This document shows positions 34,901-42,802 of a stretch of DNA of 64,000 nt, one piece after another (the stretch's first letter is position 1; each line of letters opens with the position of its first letter). Under the pieces are notes generated by a model. That model was not told the DNA's origin, searched no databases, and saw nothing but the letters and a program-made list of their open reading frames with translations. The translations under genes and the position numbers were made by a program. The stretch lies in the NCBI GenBank assembly GCA_902575065.1, contig CACGPU010000002.1, positions 1 through 64,000 on the forward strand, in the 5' to 3' direction. The DNA comes from an uncultured Alphaproteobacteria bacterium (GTDB lineage: Bacteria > Pseudomonadota > Alphaproteobacteria > HIMB59).

Positions 34901-35427
34901 AGAAAGATACAATTTCACAAATATTTTTTCCTGAGGTTTTTGATGAGTATATAAAACACAAAAAGAAATTTGGTAATACTAGTGTTATCCCAACATCGAA
35001 CTATTTCTTTGGGATGAACACAGGGGAAGAGATATATGTTTCTATAGAACCTGGTAAAACACTTATAATAAGATATTTCACTTTAAGCGAGCCAAACGAA
35101 AAAGGTTACAGAACAGTATATTTTGAATTGAATGGCCAGGCCAGATCAGTTGACATTAAAGATAATTCTATTGCAGTTGACGATTTAGCTAAAGAAATTG
35201 CCGATCCTAGTAACAAAGATCATGTTGCAGCCCCTATACCTGGTTTACTTGTAGACGTTGCTGTTACTGAGGGAATAAAAGTGCCAAAGGGTGCTAAATT
35301 ATGCACTATTGAGGCCATGAAAATGGAAACAGTTATTTACGCAGATCAACCAGGAATAGTTGAGAGACTTTTCGTAAAAGCTGGTGAAAATATTGAGGCT
35401 CAGCAACTTTTACTAATTATAAAATAA
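31963..35427 (+). CDS. pyc: Pyruvate carboxylase
   Basis: Biotin-dependent anaplerotic enzyme converting pyruvate and bicarbonate to oxaloacetate. The N-terminal biotin carboxylase domain (about 1-455) carries the ATP loop KASWGGGGRGMR and EVNPRVQVEHTVTEE. The carboxyltransferase TIM barrel (about 545-830) begins LLITDTTFRDAHQSL, with metal ligands in IHFHTHDTSGNG. The biotinyl domain has EAMKMET with the biotinylated Lys near 1120. Length 1154 aa is the full single-chain alpha4 type. It is a single gene, 63 bp after nth and 39 bp before ispH. Confidence 0.98.
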   Translation: MKQIKKILIANRSEIAIRISRAATELGFRTVSIYSYEDRFALHRFKTDESYLVGSGLGPIQAYLDYKGIVQIAVNSGCDAIHPGYGFLSENPEFADECAKHNIIFVGPSPKIMRSLGNKVEAKKTAGKAKVPTIPSTGPLPKELKKCKDLAKKIGYPIMLKASWGGGGRGMRVIRKETELENQINTARREAKSAFGKDDVFFEKLIEKAFHVEVQIIGDTHGNIVHLFERDCSLQRRHQKVVERAPAAYLSDKERNEICNAGVRIGKQVNYSCAGTVEFLMDAKSRDFFFIEVNPRVQVEHTVTEEITGIDIVKAQFLLAAGAKIGDDICGVPTQKDIHMKGHAIQSRVTTEDAANDFAPDYGKINVYRSASGLGIRLDAGTASTGTVITPYYDSLLVKVTAKGQTPIEAKRRMNRALSEFRVRGVKTNIPFLLKLINHKGFDVFKYHTKFIDSEKSLFQFSGRKDRATKTLNFLAEVIVNGNPEVANRPKLRETTPAKLSDYGISRSKKAQETVNKTYKQVLDTNGPSAVAETVLKEKQLLITDTTFRDAHQSLIATRMRTQDMLGITDLYEERLKNLFSVECWGGATFDVALRFLKEDPWERLEKLREQMPSALLQMLFRGSNALGYTNYPDNVLRRFIQLSAQSGIDVFRIFDALNWIENMRVSIDEVLKSGKICEASICYSGDLSSPAEKKYTLDYYLKMAQKLEKMGVHFLAIKDMAGLCKPKAAKILFKELKKSIKIPIHFHTHDTSGNGVATLLNASEAGVDIVDVAIDSWSGFTSQPSFGAVLESLDGNKRDPKISSAVVRTAANYWEGVRKQYQPFESKTRTSMSEVYLHQMPGGQYTNLREQARSMGITDERWPELASMYAEVNKIFGDVIKVTPISKVVGDMAIYMLANNIQIQDVLDPKKDVGFPASVIEFFSGRLGQPYKGFPKALQKKILKGKKPINYRFGSKLPSLKIKNRTKELQKKYSETISEKDTISQIFFPEVFDEYIKHKKKFGNTSVIPTSNYFFGMNTGEEIYVSIEPGKTLIIRYFTLSEPNEKGYRTVYFELNGQARSVDIKDNSIAVDDLAKEIADPSNKDHVAAPIPGLLVDVAVTEGIKVPKGAKLCTIEAMKMETVIYADQPGIVERLFVKAGENIEAQQLLLIIK

Positions 35428-35466
35428 TTTTTTTCTCTTAATAAAATAATATGATAACAATTTACC

Positions 35467-36405
35467 GTGGTTAAAAAGATTATAACTGCCAAACACAGAG
35501 GTTTTTGTGCTGGAGTTGAGAGAGCCGTTGAAATGGTCGAAAAAAGCCTTTTGAAATATGGAGCTCCAGTTTATGTCCGTCATGAGATTGTTCATAATAA
35601 ATTTGTTGTCAATAATTTAAGAGAAAAAGGAGTTGTATTTGTAGACTCGTTAGAAGAAATCCCTAAAAATACAAAACAACCAGTTATTTTTTCTGCACAC
35701 GGTGTTGCACAAAGAGTAATTAAAAAAGCCAAAGATTACAATCTATTATTTTATGATGCCATCTGCCCACTAGTCAGCAAGATTCATAAAGAAATAATTC
35801 AATTGGAAAAAAACGAATATAAGATAATTATGATTGGCCATGAACACCACCCTGAAGTTGACGGGACAGCTGGACAACTCAAGGATATTAGCAATTTAAC
35901 TTTAGTTCAAAATATTGACGATGTTGAGAAATTATATTTTCCTTCAAATCAAAAACTTGCTTACATAACACAAACAACCTTATCAGTTTTTGATACACAA
36001 AATATTGTTGATGCTTTAGAAAAAAAATTTCCTTCAATTTTAGCTCCTAAAAAATCCGATATTTGCTATGCAACTTCAAATAGACAATTATCTGTGCAAG
36101 AAATGTCGAAAAATGTAGATGCTTTTTATGTAATCGGGGCTCACAATAGTTCTAATTCTATCAGGTTAGTCGAAACTGCTAAAAAATTTGGTTGTAAACA
36201 TAGTGAACTTGTTGAAAATATAGATAACTTTGATTATTCAAACTTATCAGAATTTAACACAATAGGTTTGACAGCTAGTGCATCTGCTCCTGAAGAACAA
36301 TTAAATTTATTTATAGATCAAATAAAAAAAGTTTATGCAATCGAAGTTTTAAATTTCAAAGAGGATGAAAACATCACCTTTAAAATACCTAATTTTCTCA
36401 ATTAA
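35467..36405 (+). CDS. ispH: 4-hydroxy-3-methylbut-2-enyl diphosphate reductase
   Basis: Last enzyme of the MEP pathway, a [4Fe-4S] protein making IPP and DMAPP. The start is GTG at 35467. Cluster cysteines lie in HRGFCAGVERA (Cys14), DAICPLVSKIH (near residue 100) and SDICYATSNRQ (near 200); SAHGV and GHEHHPEVDGTAGQ are conserved. Length 312 aa. It ends 8 bp inside the convergent blh gene, so the isoprenoid-precursor enzyme directly borders the carotenoid/retinal cluster. Confidence 0.97.
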   Translation: MVKKIITAKHRGFCAGVERAVEMVEKSLLKYGAPVYVRHEIVHNKFVVNNLREKGVVFVDSLEEIPKNTKQPVIFSAHGVAQRVIKKAKDYNLLFYDAICPLVSKIHKEIIQLEKNEYKIIMIGHEHHPEVDGTAGQLKDISNLTLVQNIDDVEKLYFPSNQKLAYITQTTLSVFDTQNIVDALEKKFPSILAPKKSDICYATSNRQLSVQEMSKNVDAFYVIGAHNSSNSIRLVETAKKFGCKHSELVENIDNFDYSNLSEFNTIGLTASASAPEEQLNLFIDQIKKVYAIEVLNFKEDENITFKIPNFLN

Positions 36406-37213
36406 ATTTTCTTCTATAAAAGATATCTACTAAAGTCATATGGGGAAGAGTTAATGCCGCTAATCCAATAAACAGTGTCTTTATAAAAGACTCATCAAAA
36501 GAAAAACTCTTATGAAGATAGATAATTGCTAAGCTGCCCCCGACCCATGTTATGATAGTAAAAGAGATGGTAGTTATAGTTATAAATCTGTTATTTGATA
36601 GATATTTTGATGTATCTTTTAATATTGATTTAACATGTTTAAAAGTATGAATGAAACAAAAATAGATAGAAAATGCAACGAGCGGTTCTGTTAAAAATAT
36701 TACCAATAAAATAATAGACATTTCTAAAATCCCCCATCTTAATTTTGTAAATTTAATTGCCAAATATGCGTATCTAATTAAAAGAAGAAAGTAACAAACG
36801 TAAACAATATATAGATATTCTTGAAATTGATTAAATGATAGATTTGATAAAAAAGTAAATATCTCAAATGTTTCGTTAGTGTGAAAAAATATAATCCCAA
36901 ATACAATATTTAAACCATGCGTTAAAGAAACAGACCATTTATATTTATTCAAGCCAAGATAGGACCAGTCACATAATCCAAAATGAACGATACTCATTAA
37001 AATGAATAAAATTAAAGCAATTACGGAAAAGTAAATCCAAAATATAATCACTGCGGCAGAAATAATTAAATATAAGAATACAAATATAAAAAAATCTTTT
37101 CTTGTCTTATACCCTAAAAGTGCAGCTACAGCTCCGTCAAATGAACCATGCGGCACACCTATGAATGAAACCATGCAAAGAGCAAGTAAAGATATAAAGC
37201 TTAATTCATACAT
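36398..37213 (-). CDS. blh: Beta-carotene 15,15'-dioxygenase (Brp/Blh family)
   Basis: Membrane-embedded oxygenase that cleaves beta-carotene into two retinals, the proteorhodopsin chromophore. Protein of 271 aa with about seven hydrophobic helices. Conserved iron-ligand histidines are in FIGVPHGSFDG (near residue 22), MSIVHFGLCDW (near 77), CFIHTFKHVK (two His near 190) and LTLPHMTLVD (near 256). It is the last gene of the crtI-crtB-crtY-blh run, starting directly after the crtY stop without spacer. Confidence 0.93.
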   Translation of the reverse strand: MYELSFISLLALCMVSFIGVPHGSFDGAVAALLGYKTRKDFFIFVFLYLIISAAVIIFWIYFSVIALILFILMSIVHFGLCDWSYLGLNKYKWSVSLTHGLNIVFGIIFFHTNETFEIFTFLSNLSFNQFQEYLYIVYVCYFLLLIRYAYLAIKFTKLRWGILEMSIILLVIFLTEPLVAFSIYFCFIHTFKHVKSILKDTSKYLSNNRFITITTISFTIITWVGGSLAIIYLHKSFSFDESFIKTLFIGLAALTLPHMTLVDIFYRRKFN

Positions 37214-38299
37214 TTAATTACGAATGGTGCTTAAGGCACTTTTTATAAATTTAATTTTTGGCATTGACATAATGACCTTTAATTTTGTCGGAAAATCAGC
37301 TACACCCATCATAAATGATGCAAATTCATTGCCATTTAAAGAGTAAGCCATATTAATAAAAACCTTCTCTGTTCCACTATTATTTTTCAGATAATTCACA
37401 AATACCTTATCCATCCATTTATCAAAATATGAGTGATGAGCTTTATTAATATTTTCAAAATTTAACATTATGTTTTTTAGAAAAAAGGAAAAAGCATACC
37501 CTGTTGATATTTTGGTGGCACCACCTCTTGAACCGATATTAATATAATTTTCACTTGATTTGTTTTCAATATCATACATTGGTAACGCCCCTTTTTCTTC
37601 ATCAACTATTTTATATTCAGATAAATTTAATTTTGTCTCAATGTATTCTAATATCTGTTTTTGATACCAATCATCCTCTTGGATTTCTGAAGAAAAAACT
37701 GTTGACTCAACTAACATTCTATTTTCATCTATTGGCAAACAATACATAAAATGTAATCCCATTTTTTGTTCAACGCGAAAATCCATTAAGGTCACACTAT
37801 TACTATTTATCATTTGTTCAGTTTCTATTAGGTATCCAAAAAAATGCTGTTTTACTTTTTTATTTTCTAATTTCGGTGTACGAGAATCATAAATTTTCTT
37901 AGCAAAAATTTCCTCACCATTCTCTAGCTTGATTTCATAGTATTTTTTTAAATTCGTAATACTTTGAACATTGAACTCTTTTATTGATAAGTTTTCTAAA
38001 CCTTTTAAGCAATAATTTTTCCAATCTTGGTATCTTATAGTGCAATACGGTAAATCCTTAGTTTCATGTTTTATATGATTATTTGTTAAGTAAAAGTTCC
38101 AGCAAAACCATTTTTTTTGGGCAAGACTATCAAAATCTTTCATCCAATCTGTCAGCCAAAATGCAAAAAAATTATTTCTTTTGCTATGATAATTTTTATC
38201 AATGCCAATTAAACTAACACTTGTTCCCTTATACTTTAATTTTGCAGTAGCAAGGGCACTGGCACCCATGCCCAAAAATGCTACATCATATATTTTCAT
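37214..38299 (-). CDS. crtY: Lycopene beta-cyclase
   Basis: FAD-dependent cyclase converting lycopene to beta-carotene. The N-terminal dinucleotide motif is FLGMGASALATA (about residues 9-20). Further family features are NNFFAFWLTDW (about 42-52), YDSRTPK near 137-143, the FGYLIETEQ motif near 149, and LPMYDIENKSSENYINIGSRGGATKISTGYAF, split over about 244-275. Length 361 aa is typical for bacterial CrtY. It overlaps crtB by 14 bp, evidence for coupled translation. Confidence 0.92.
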   Translation of the reverse strand: MKIYDVAFLGMGASALATAKLKYKGTSVSLIGIDKNYHSKRNNFFAFWLTDWMKDFDSLAQKKWFCWNFYLTNNHIKHETKDLPYCTIRYQDWKNYCLKGLENLSIKEFNVQSITNLKKYYEIKLENGEEIFAKKIYDSRTPKLENKKVKQHFFGYLIETEQMINSNSVTLMDFRVEQKMGLHFMYCLPIDENRMLVESTVFSSEIQEDDWYQKQILEYIETKLNLSEYKIVDEEKGALPMYDIENKSSENYINIGSRGGATKISTGYAFSFFLKNIMLNFENINKAHHSYFDKWMDKVFVNYLKNNSGTEKVFINMAYSLNGNEFASFMMGVADFPTKLKVIMSMPKIKFIKSALSTIRN

Positions 38300-39161
38300 T
38301 TTTAAAAGAGCCCCTAATTGGTTTGTAGGATTTAAAAATATTTTTTAAAAATAAAAATTCAGGTATAGAAATTATTGTAATCCATAACTTTTCTAATTTG
38401 TTTAAATAAATTCTTTCAAGCTTGTAAACATAACCATCACTTTTAATCTTTTCCCCAATACCTTTGTAAATTTTTGCTGCAAAAAATATTGCTAGTCTGG
38501 TTCTAAGAGGAATATATTTCATACCAGAAAAACCGTTCGCATAGAATTTATCAGAGAGTTCTATTAAATTTTTAATAGATAATTCAACCAATTTTTTTTT
38601 TTGATCATCTAACTTATTATCTACCAGGTCACTTATTGAGACTTGTCCTAACCATTCTTTTGGTAGATATAACCTATTCATTTTTGCGTCCTCATAAACA
38701 TCTCTTGCAATATTTGTTAGTTGCATAGCAATTCCTAAATCAATAGCATGCTTTCTTGCTTCAGTATCTTTGGTATTAATTATTGGTAACATCATTAACC
38801 CCACTGTTCCAGCAACCTTGTATGAGTAATCTATTAATTCTTTCTCATCTGTAACTCTGACGTTCTGCTGATCGCTGATCAAACCATCTATTAGATCCTT
38901 TAAAATACCATGGTTAATATTATTTTTTTTAAAAAAGATATTTATCTCAGAGCTTTCATTTTCTTTTATTTGATTAAATATATTTTTTATTTGAGAAGAG
39001 GTATCTAACTTCGAATTATCTGCCACATCATCTAGATATCGACATATGCTATAGAGCCTTGAAGCTGCAATTCTATTTTTTTTGGGTAAAAAAAAACTTG
39101 CCCAATAAAAACTTTTACCTTCCGATTTAATGCTATAGGTATTTGTTTTAAATGATGTCAC
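38286..39161 (-). CDS. crtB: Phytoene synthase
   Basis: Condenses two GGPP into phytoene. The first Asp-rich motif is YLDDVADN (about residues 43-50). The second is the conserved AMQLTNIARDVYEDAKMNRLYLP region (split around 155-177) with D-x-x-E-D. Length 291 aa. The start is GTG at 39161, one base after the crtI stop. It lies within the crtIBY-blh operon. Confidence 0.95.
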   Translation of the reverse strand: MTSFKTNTYSIKSEGKSFYWASFFLPKKNRIAASRLYSICRYLDDVADNSKLDTSSQIKNIFNQIKENESSEINIFFKKNNINHGILKDLIDGLISDQQNVRVTDEKELIDYSYKVAGTVGLMMLPIINTKDTEARKHAIDLGIAMQLTNIARDVYEDAKMNRLYLPKEWLGQVSISDLVDNKLDDQKKKLVELSIKNLIELSDKFYANGFSGMKYIPLRTRLAIFFAAKIYKGIGEKIKSDGYVYKLERIYLNKLEKLWITIISIPEFLFLKNIFKSYKPIRGSFKNENI

Positions 39162-39162
39162 C

Positions 39163-40650
39163 TTAATGACTAACTTTGAAATCCTTAATTATAAGCTTCT
39201 CTATTACCTTAGCAGAGCACAATACACCTGGTATTCCGGCACCTGGATGTGATCCCGCAGCTGAAAAATATAAATTTGGTATTTTCTTATCTTTGTTGTG
39301 ATAGCGAAACCATGCAGATTGAGAAAAAATTGGTGCCACGGAAAATCCAGCTCCGTATTTTGATCTATAATCATTTTTAAAATCCTCAGGAGTCATCCAG
39401 AATTCTGCCTCAATGTTTTCTTTTAGTCCTGGCATAATAGTTTTATCCAGTGCTTCAACTATTCTATCCTTAAGTTTCGGACCCTCTGAATTCCATTGAA
39501 CATTTCCTTGAAGATTAGGAACAGGGCATAACACATAAAAACTATCACATCCTTCTGGTGCAAAAGTATCATCTGTTGCTGTTGGACGATGAAGATAAAG
39601 TGAAAAATCCTCAGTCAAAATCTTTTTCTCAAAAATATCGTGAAGGAGCTCTTTATATCTTTCAGACATCCAAATAGTGTGGTGAGCGACATCAGAGAAT
39701 TTTTTCTTCGATCCAAAAAAAAGAACATAAAGGCCCATAGAGTAATGTGTAAATTTCTTAGGTTTGAGAAGACTATCTCTGGAGTATTCTGATGGTAACA
39801 TTTCACTGTAAACTGTAGGGGGATCTGCATTACAAATCACAAGATCCGCAGGTATTTTTTTTCCGTTATTGAGCACCACGTTTTCTGCTTTACCATTTAT
39901 AATTGAAATTTGCTTTACATCGGTTTCTTTATTAATAGTAATACCCTTTCTTAACATTAAATTTTCTAACTCTCTTACAATTTTACCTGTGCCTCCCATG
40001 CAAAAGTACACCCCCCACTTTCTTTCAAGATAGTGTATTAATGCATATATAGATGTTGTAGTGAACGGATTGCCCCCAACTAATAAAGGATGTATCGAAA
40101 ATGCCTTCCGCAGATACTTATTTTTTAGTTTGCTATTTACCAATTGACTGACTGTTAAATAACTTTTGAGTTTTATTAACGACGGTATTTGCTTTGCCAT
40201 TTCCCAAAAGGAAATAAATGGCTTATCCGATAACTTTTCGAAACCTACCTCAAAAATATCTTTTGAAGTTTTTAATAATTTGTCATACCCATCAACATCA
40301 TTATCATCAAATTTTCTTATTTCATTATTTGTATCTTCGATAGATGGTCGATAATCAAAAGTTTTTCCATTGTGAAAGTAAAATCTGTACCAAGGATCTA
40401 AGGATTTAAAATTTAAGTAATCTTTTAAGTTTTCACCAAATAATTCAAAAAGTTCTTCAAACAAAAAGGGCGCTGTTATAACAGTTGGTCCAGCATCGTG
40501 TCTATAACCATCTTTTTCGAAAACTCTTGCTCTTCCGCCAAGCATGTTAAGTCTTTCAAGCAGCGTGACATCAAAACCAAGTTTTCTGCACCTTAATGCA
40601 GCAGCTAGTCCTCCAAAACCCCCACCAATAACTACAGCTCTCTTGCTCAA
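39163..40650 (-). CDS. crtI: Phytoene desaturase
   Basis: FAD/NAD-dependent desaturase taking phytoene to lycopene. The N-terminal FAD motif AVVIGGGFGGLAAALRCRK begins at residue 4 and continues into LLERLNMLGGRARVF. The C-terminal bacterial-type CrtI signature is FSAAGSHPGAGIPGVLCSAK (about 463-482). Length 495 aa. The only fitting start is TTG at 40650. It opens the carotenoid operon, downstream of the proteorhodopsin terminator. Confidence 0.96.
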   Translation of the reverse strand: MSKRAVVIGGGFGGLAAALRCRKLGFDVTLLERLNMLGGRARVFEKDGYRHDAGPTVITAPFLFEELFELFGENLKDYLNFKSLDPWYRFYFHNGKTFDYRPSIEDTNNEIRKFDDNDVDGYDKLLKTSKDIFEVGFEKLSDKPFISFWEMAKQIPSLIKLKSYLTVSQLVNSKLKNKYLRKAFSIHPLLVGGNPFTTTSIYALIHYLERKWGVYFCMGGTGKIVRELENLMLRKGITINKETDVKQISIINGKAENVVLNNGKKIPADLVICNADPPTVYSEMLPSEYSRDSLLKPKKFTHYSMGLYVLFFGSKKKFSDVAHHTIWMSERYKELLHDIFEKKILTEDFSLYLHRPTATDDTFAPEGCDSFYVLCPVPNLQGNVQWNSEGPKLKDRIVEALDKTIMPGLKENIEAEFWMTPEDFKNDYRSKYGAGFSVAPIFSQSAWFRYHNKDKKIPNLYFSAAGSHPGAGIPGVLCSAKVIEKLIIKDFKVSH

Positions 40651-40677
40651 GATAGTTAAAGTATATGAAATTTAGAC

Positions 40678-40712
40678 AAAAAAAAACCAGGCAAGTTAGC
40701 CTTGCCTGGTTT
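40678..40712 (-). terminator. Intrinsic terminator of the proteorhodopsin gene
   Basis: AAACCAGGCAAG (40684-40695) and CTTGCCTGGTTT (40701-40712) form a perfect 12-bp stem with a 5-base loop. Read on the minus strand, the stem is followed by a run of nine U residues (plus-strand A run 40678-40686, part of it within the stem). It is 20 bp past the proteorhodopsin stop and 28 bp before the crtI start. It should end most proteorhodopsin transcripts and allow a much lower level of crtI-blh readthrough. Confidence 0.93.
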
Positions 40713-40732
40713 AAATAGGTTATAAAGCTTTA

Positions 40733-41500
40733 TTAAGCTTTTTTGCCTGAAGATGCTACAGCAGCAGCCCAAATAACTGCGACAAAAGCAATCTTATTCA
40801 CAACGTCAGCAACGTTATAGATAACGTTTAGAGTTACAGCATCAGCTCCTCCAGTTAAGTAACCGAAGAAATATCCTAATGGATAAATTGCCCAACCAAC
40901 TGTAACGATCCATCTCATTGTGTTGAAAGCTGTTTGAACAGCTGCAGGACATTTGTCAGCAGCAGCTTTACCAGCTTCACCAGCAAAAATTTCATATAAA
41001 ATGTATGCCCAACCAGCAAGACCTACGATGAATCCTGCCCATGCGTTGATGAAGCCAGCTTCACCAGCATAACCGGCAACAAGCATCACTAGAGTACCGA
41101 TTAACAGTCTCCAGAAAATACCAGCTGACACTGCAGCAACTGCAGCAAGGATAATGTAGAATTCAATCATCTGTAATGGAACAGTGATTAACCAGTCAAC
41201 ATATCTATAAACAGTAGGTGTATCACCTGTTGTTACCCATACTTCTCTCATATAGAAGTAGTGTACTGCGGCAACTAGACAAACAAGACCACCAAGTGCA
41301 AGAGATGTCTTCCACTTACCTGATACGTTGTTAGTTTCTAGGAAAAAGAATGCAGTAGCGGCAACCATACACATTGAGATAACCCAAAAAGATATCCCAA
41401 CAAAGTCGTCTGGCGCTAAGCCAACGCTTGCAGAAGCTATTCCTGGCAGTGCTACTAGAGCAGCTGTTGGGATAGCCATAGATTTTAAAAACTTAATCAT
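40733..41500 (-). CDS. Proteorhodopsin, blue-tuned proton pump
   Basis: Seven-helix retinal-binding light-driven proton pump, 255 aa with a cleavable-looking signal sequence (about 1-24). In RYVDWLITVPLQMIEFY, Asp102 (acceptor; D97 in green proteorhodopsin), Thr106 and Glu113 (donor; E108) give the D-T-E proton-pump pattern. Gln110 occupies the tuning site (105), predicting blue absorption. His80 matches H75. The Schiff-base Lys236 lies in ADVVNKIAF. A strong ribosome-binding site and its own terminator suggest high expression; G+C (about 42%) is above that of the adjacent crt genes. Confidence 0.98.
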   Translation of the reverse strand: MIKFLKSMAIPTAALVALPGIASASVGLAPDDFVGISFWVISMCMVAATAFFFLETNNVSGKWKTSLALGGLVCLVAAVHYFYMREVWVTTGDTPTVYRYVDWLITVPLQMIEFYIILAAVAAVSAGIFWRLLIGTLVMLVAGYAGEAGFINAWAGFIVGLAGWAYILYEIFAGEAGKAAADKCPAAVQTAFNTMRWIVTVGWAIYPLGYFFGYLTGGADAVTLNVIYNVADVVNKIAFVAVIWAAAVASSGKKA

Positions 41501-41506
41501 TGAGTA

Positions 41507-41512
41507 CTCCTT
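41507..41512 (-). promoter_or_regulatory. Strong Shine-Dalgarno of proteorhodopsin
   Basis: On the minus strand AAGGAG lies 6 bases before the ATG at 41500. It is one of the few full-consensus ribosome-binding sites in the window and fixes the start codon. Confidence 0.8.
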
Positions 41513-41538
41513 TTCTTAAGTTCTAAAACTTATAACAG

Positions 41539-41557
41539 AATCCTAAATGTAAGGATT
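41539..41557. repeat. Inverted repeat in the proteorhodopsin leader
   Basis: AATCCT and AGGATT flank a 7-base centre, 39-57 bp upstream of the proteorhodopsin start. It could be an operator or a leader hairpin. It lies downstream (on the minus strand) of the TATAAT-like word at 41573-41578. Confidence 0.4.
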
Positions 41558-41586
41558 TGTTAATTTCAGGGGATTATAGGTATAAA
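41557..41586 (+). promoter_or_regulatory. Candidate divergent promoters, crtE operon and proteorhodopsin
   Basis: Plus strand: TTGTTA (41557-41562), 18-base spacer, TATAAA (41581-41586), a sigma-70-like promoter for the small membrane protein and crtE. Minus strand: a perfect TATAAT complement at 41573-41578 would serve proteorhodopsin, though its -35 is weak. The two overlap, so the divergent transcripts may be coordinated or mutually exclusive. Confidence 0.45.
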
Positions 41587-41639
41587 TTGCAAAAAAAAAA
41601 TACCTAATATGACTTTTATTAATATATTTTGGGAGTATA

Positions 41640-41861
41640 GTGGGTAAAAAAATGGCTATTTTTCAAGATAGTGTACTGTTTAATGGGTTTTTATTCTTTT
41701 TATCCACACTATTGCTATGGATAATACTGAAATTCAATAAAAGCTACATAAATAACAAAAAAACTAAGAAAATCATTAATTTCTTTGTTTACCTTGTATT
41801 TATAGGTGTAATTATATTCATTTTCGATAATCACACCTCTCATTACTTGGATAACTTGTAA
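41640..41861 (+). CDS. Small two-helix membrane protein next to proteorhodopsin
   Basis: Hypothetical protein of 73 aa. The start is GTG at 41640, with GGGAG four bases upstream; an ATG at 41652 is the alternative. There are two hydrophobic helices (about 12-32 and 48-64) separated by a Lys-rich turn NNKKTKK, so by the positive-inside rule the loop is cytoplasmic and both ends face the periplasm. The stop is 4 bp before crtE, so the pair should be co-transcribed, and it is divergent from proteorhodopsin. I recognise no family. Context suggests a role in the rhodopsin/retinal membrane system, which is inference only. Confidence 0.65.
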   Translation: MGKKMAIFQDSVLFNGFLFFLSTLLLWIILKFNKSYINNKKTKKIINFFVYLVFIGVIIFIFDNHTSHYLDNL

Positions 41862-41865
41862 TTAA

Positions 41866-42765
41866 ATGAAAATAAGTGAAAACTTTGAGAAAAAGCAAAT
41901 TAAATCATTTTCTTTGAATTTTGATAAAAAGCTTATTAGACACATACAAGAATTAAAGTCACCCGATAAACGAATTAAGAAGGCAATGATTTATTTTGCC
42001 AAAACTGGTGGAAAGAGGATTAGACCGTTCTTGCTTTGTCGAATGGGTTTATATTTAAATATTAAGCCGAAAATATTAGATGACTTTGCCCTTTCGATAG
42101 AATGTGTTCACTTGCACTCACTAATCCACGATGATTTACCGTCTATGGATAACGATGACTTTAGAAGGGGTAAATTAACTGTGCATAAAAAATTTGATGA
42201 GGCAACTGCTGTCTTAGCTGGAGATATGTTTCAAGTTTTATCAGTAAAAACGCTAGCAGAGTCAAAAAATCTCTCTGATAATCAGAAAATCAAATCAATA
42301 CAGATGCTTTCAAAAGCTAACGGTTTGGAGGGTTTAATTGCTGGACAATCAATGGATATTTACATGAAAAAAAATTCAACAATAAAGGATATAGAGACAA
42401 TGCATCTTTTAAAAACAGGTGCATTATTTAGTTTATGTTTCAATCTTCTTCTAACTGTAAAAAAATTAAATTTAAATAAAAAAAGAGAGCTAAAAAAAAT
42501 TGGAGATACAATTGGAAAAATTTTTCAAGTTACTGATGATATGCTTGATAGATGGGGCAATGAGAAAAAAGTTGGAAAGAAAATTAAAAAAGACTCACAA
42601 AAAGCAAATATTGCATATAAGCTTAATCGCACTGAATGTATTAAGTATTTAAAATTGATTCAAAATAGAAATTACAAATCAATGCAAAATTTCTTTAATA
42701 AAAAGAGGGAACCCTTGCTATATATGTCGAGTCTTGTTAATTTTATCGTTAATCGTATTAAATGA
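41866..42765 (+). CDS. crtE: Geranylgeranyl diphosphate synthase
   Basis: Trans-isoprenyl diphosphate synthase, 299 aa, making the C20 precursor for phytoene. The first Asp-rich motif is HDDLPSMDNDD at residues 88-98; the second is DDMLD near 224-228. GGKRIRP near residue 48 binds IPP. Sequence alone does not separate GGPP from farnesyl diphosphate synthase, but proximity to crtIBY-blh favours CrtE. It is on the opposite strand from the other crt genes. Confidence 0.88.
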   Translation: MKISENFEKKQIKSFSLNFDKKLIRHIQELKSPDKRIKKAMIYFAKTGGKRIRPFLLCRMGLYLNIKPKILDDFALSIECVHLHSLIHDDLPSMDNDDFRRGKLTVHKKFDEATAVLAGDMFQVLSVKTLAESKNLSDNQKIKSIQMLSKANGLEGLIAGQSMDIYMKKNSTIKDIETMHLLKTGALFSLCFNLLLTVKKLNLNKKRELKKIGDTIGKIFQVTDDMLDRWGNEKKVGKKIKKDSQKANIAYKLNRTECIKYLKLIQNRNYKSMQNFFNKKREPLLYMSSLVNFIVNRIK

Positions 42766-42802
42766 ATAATCATTTTTATAAATATGAAATAACACATAGC
42801 CA

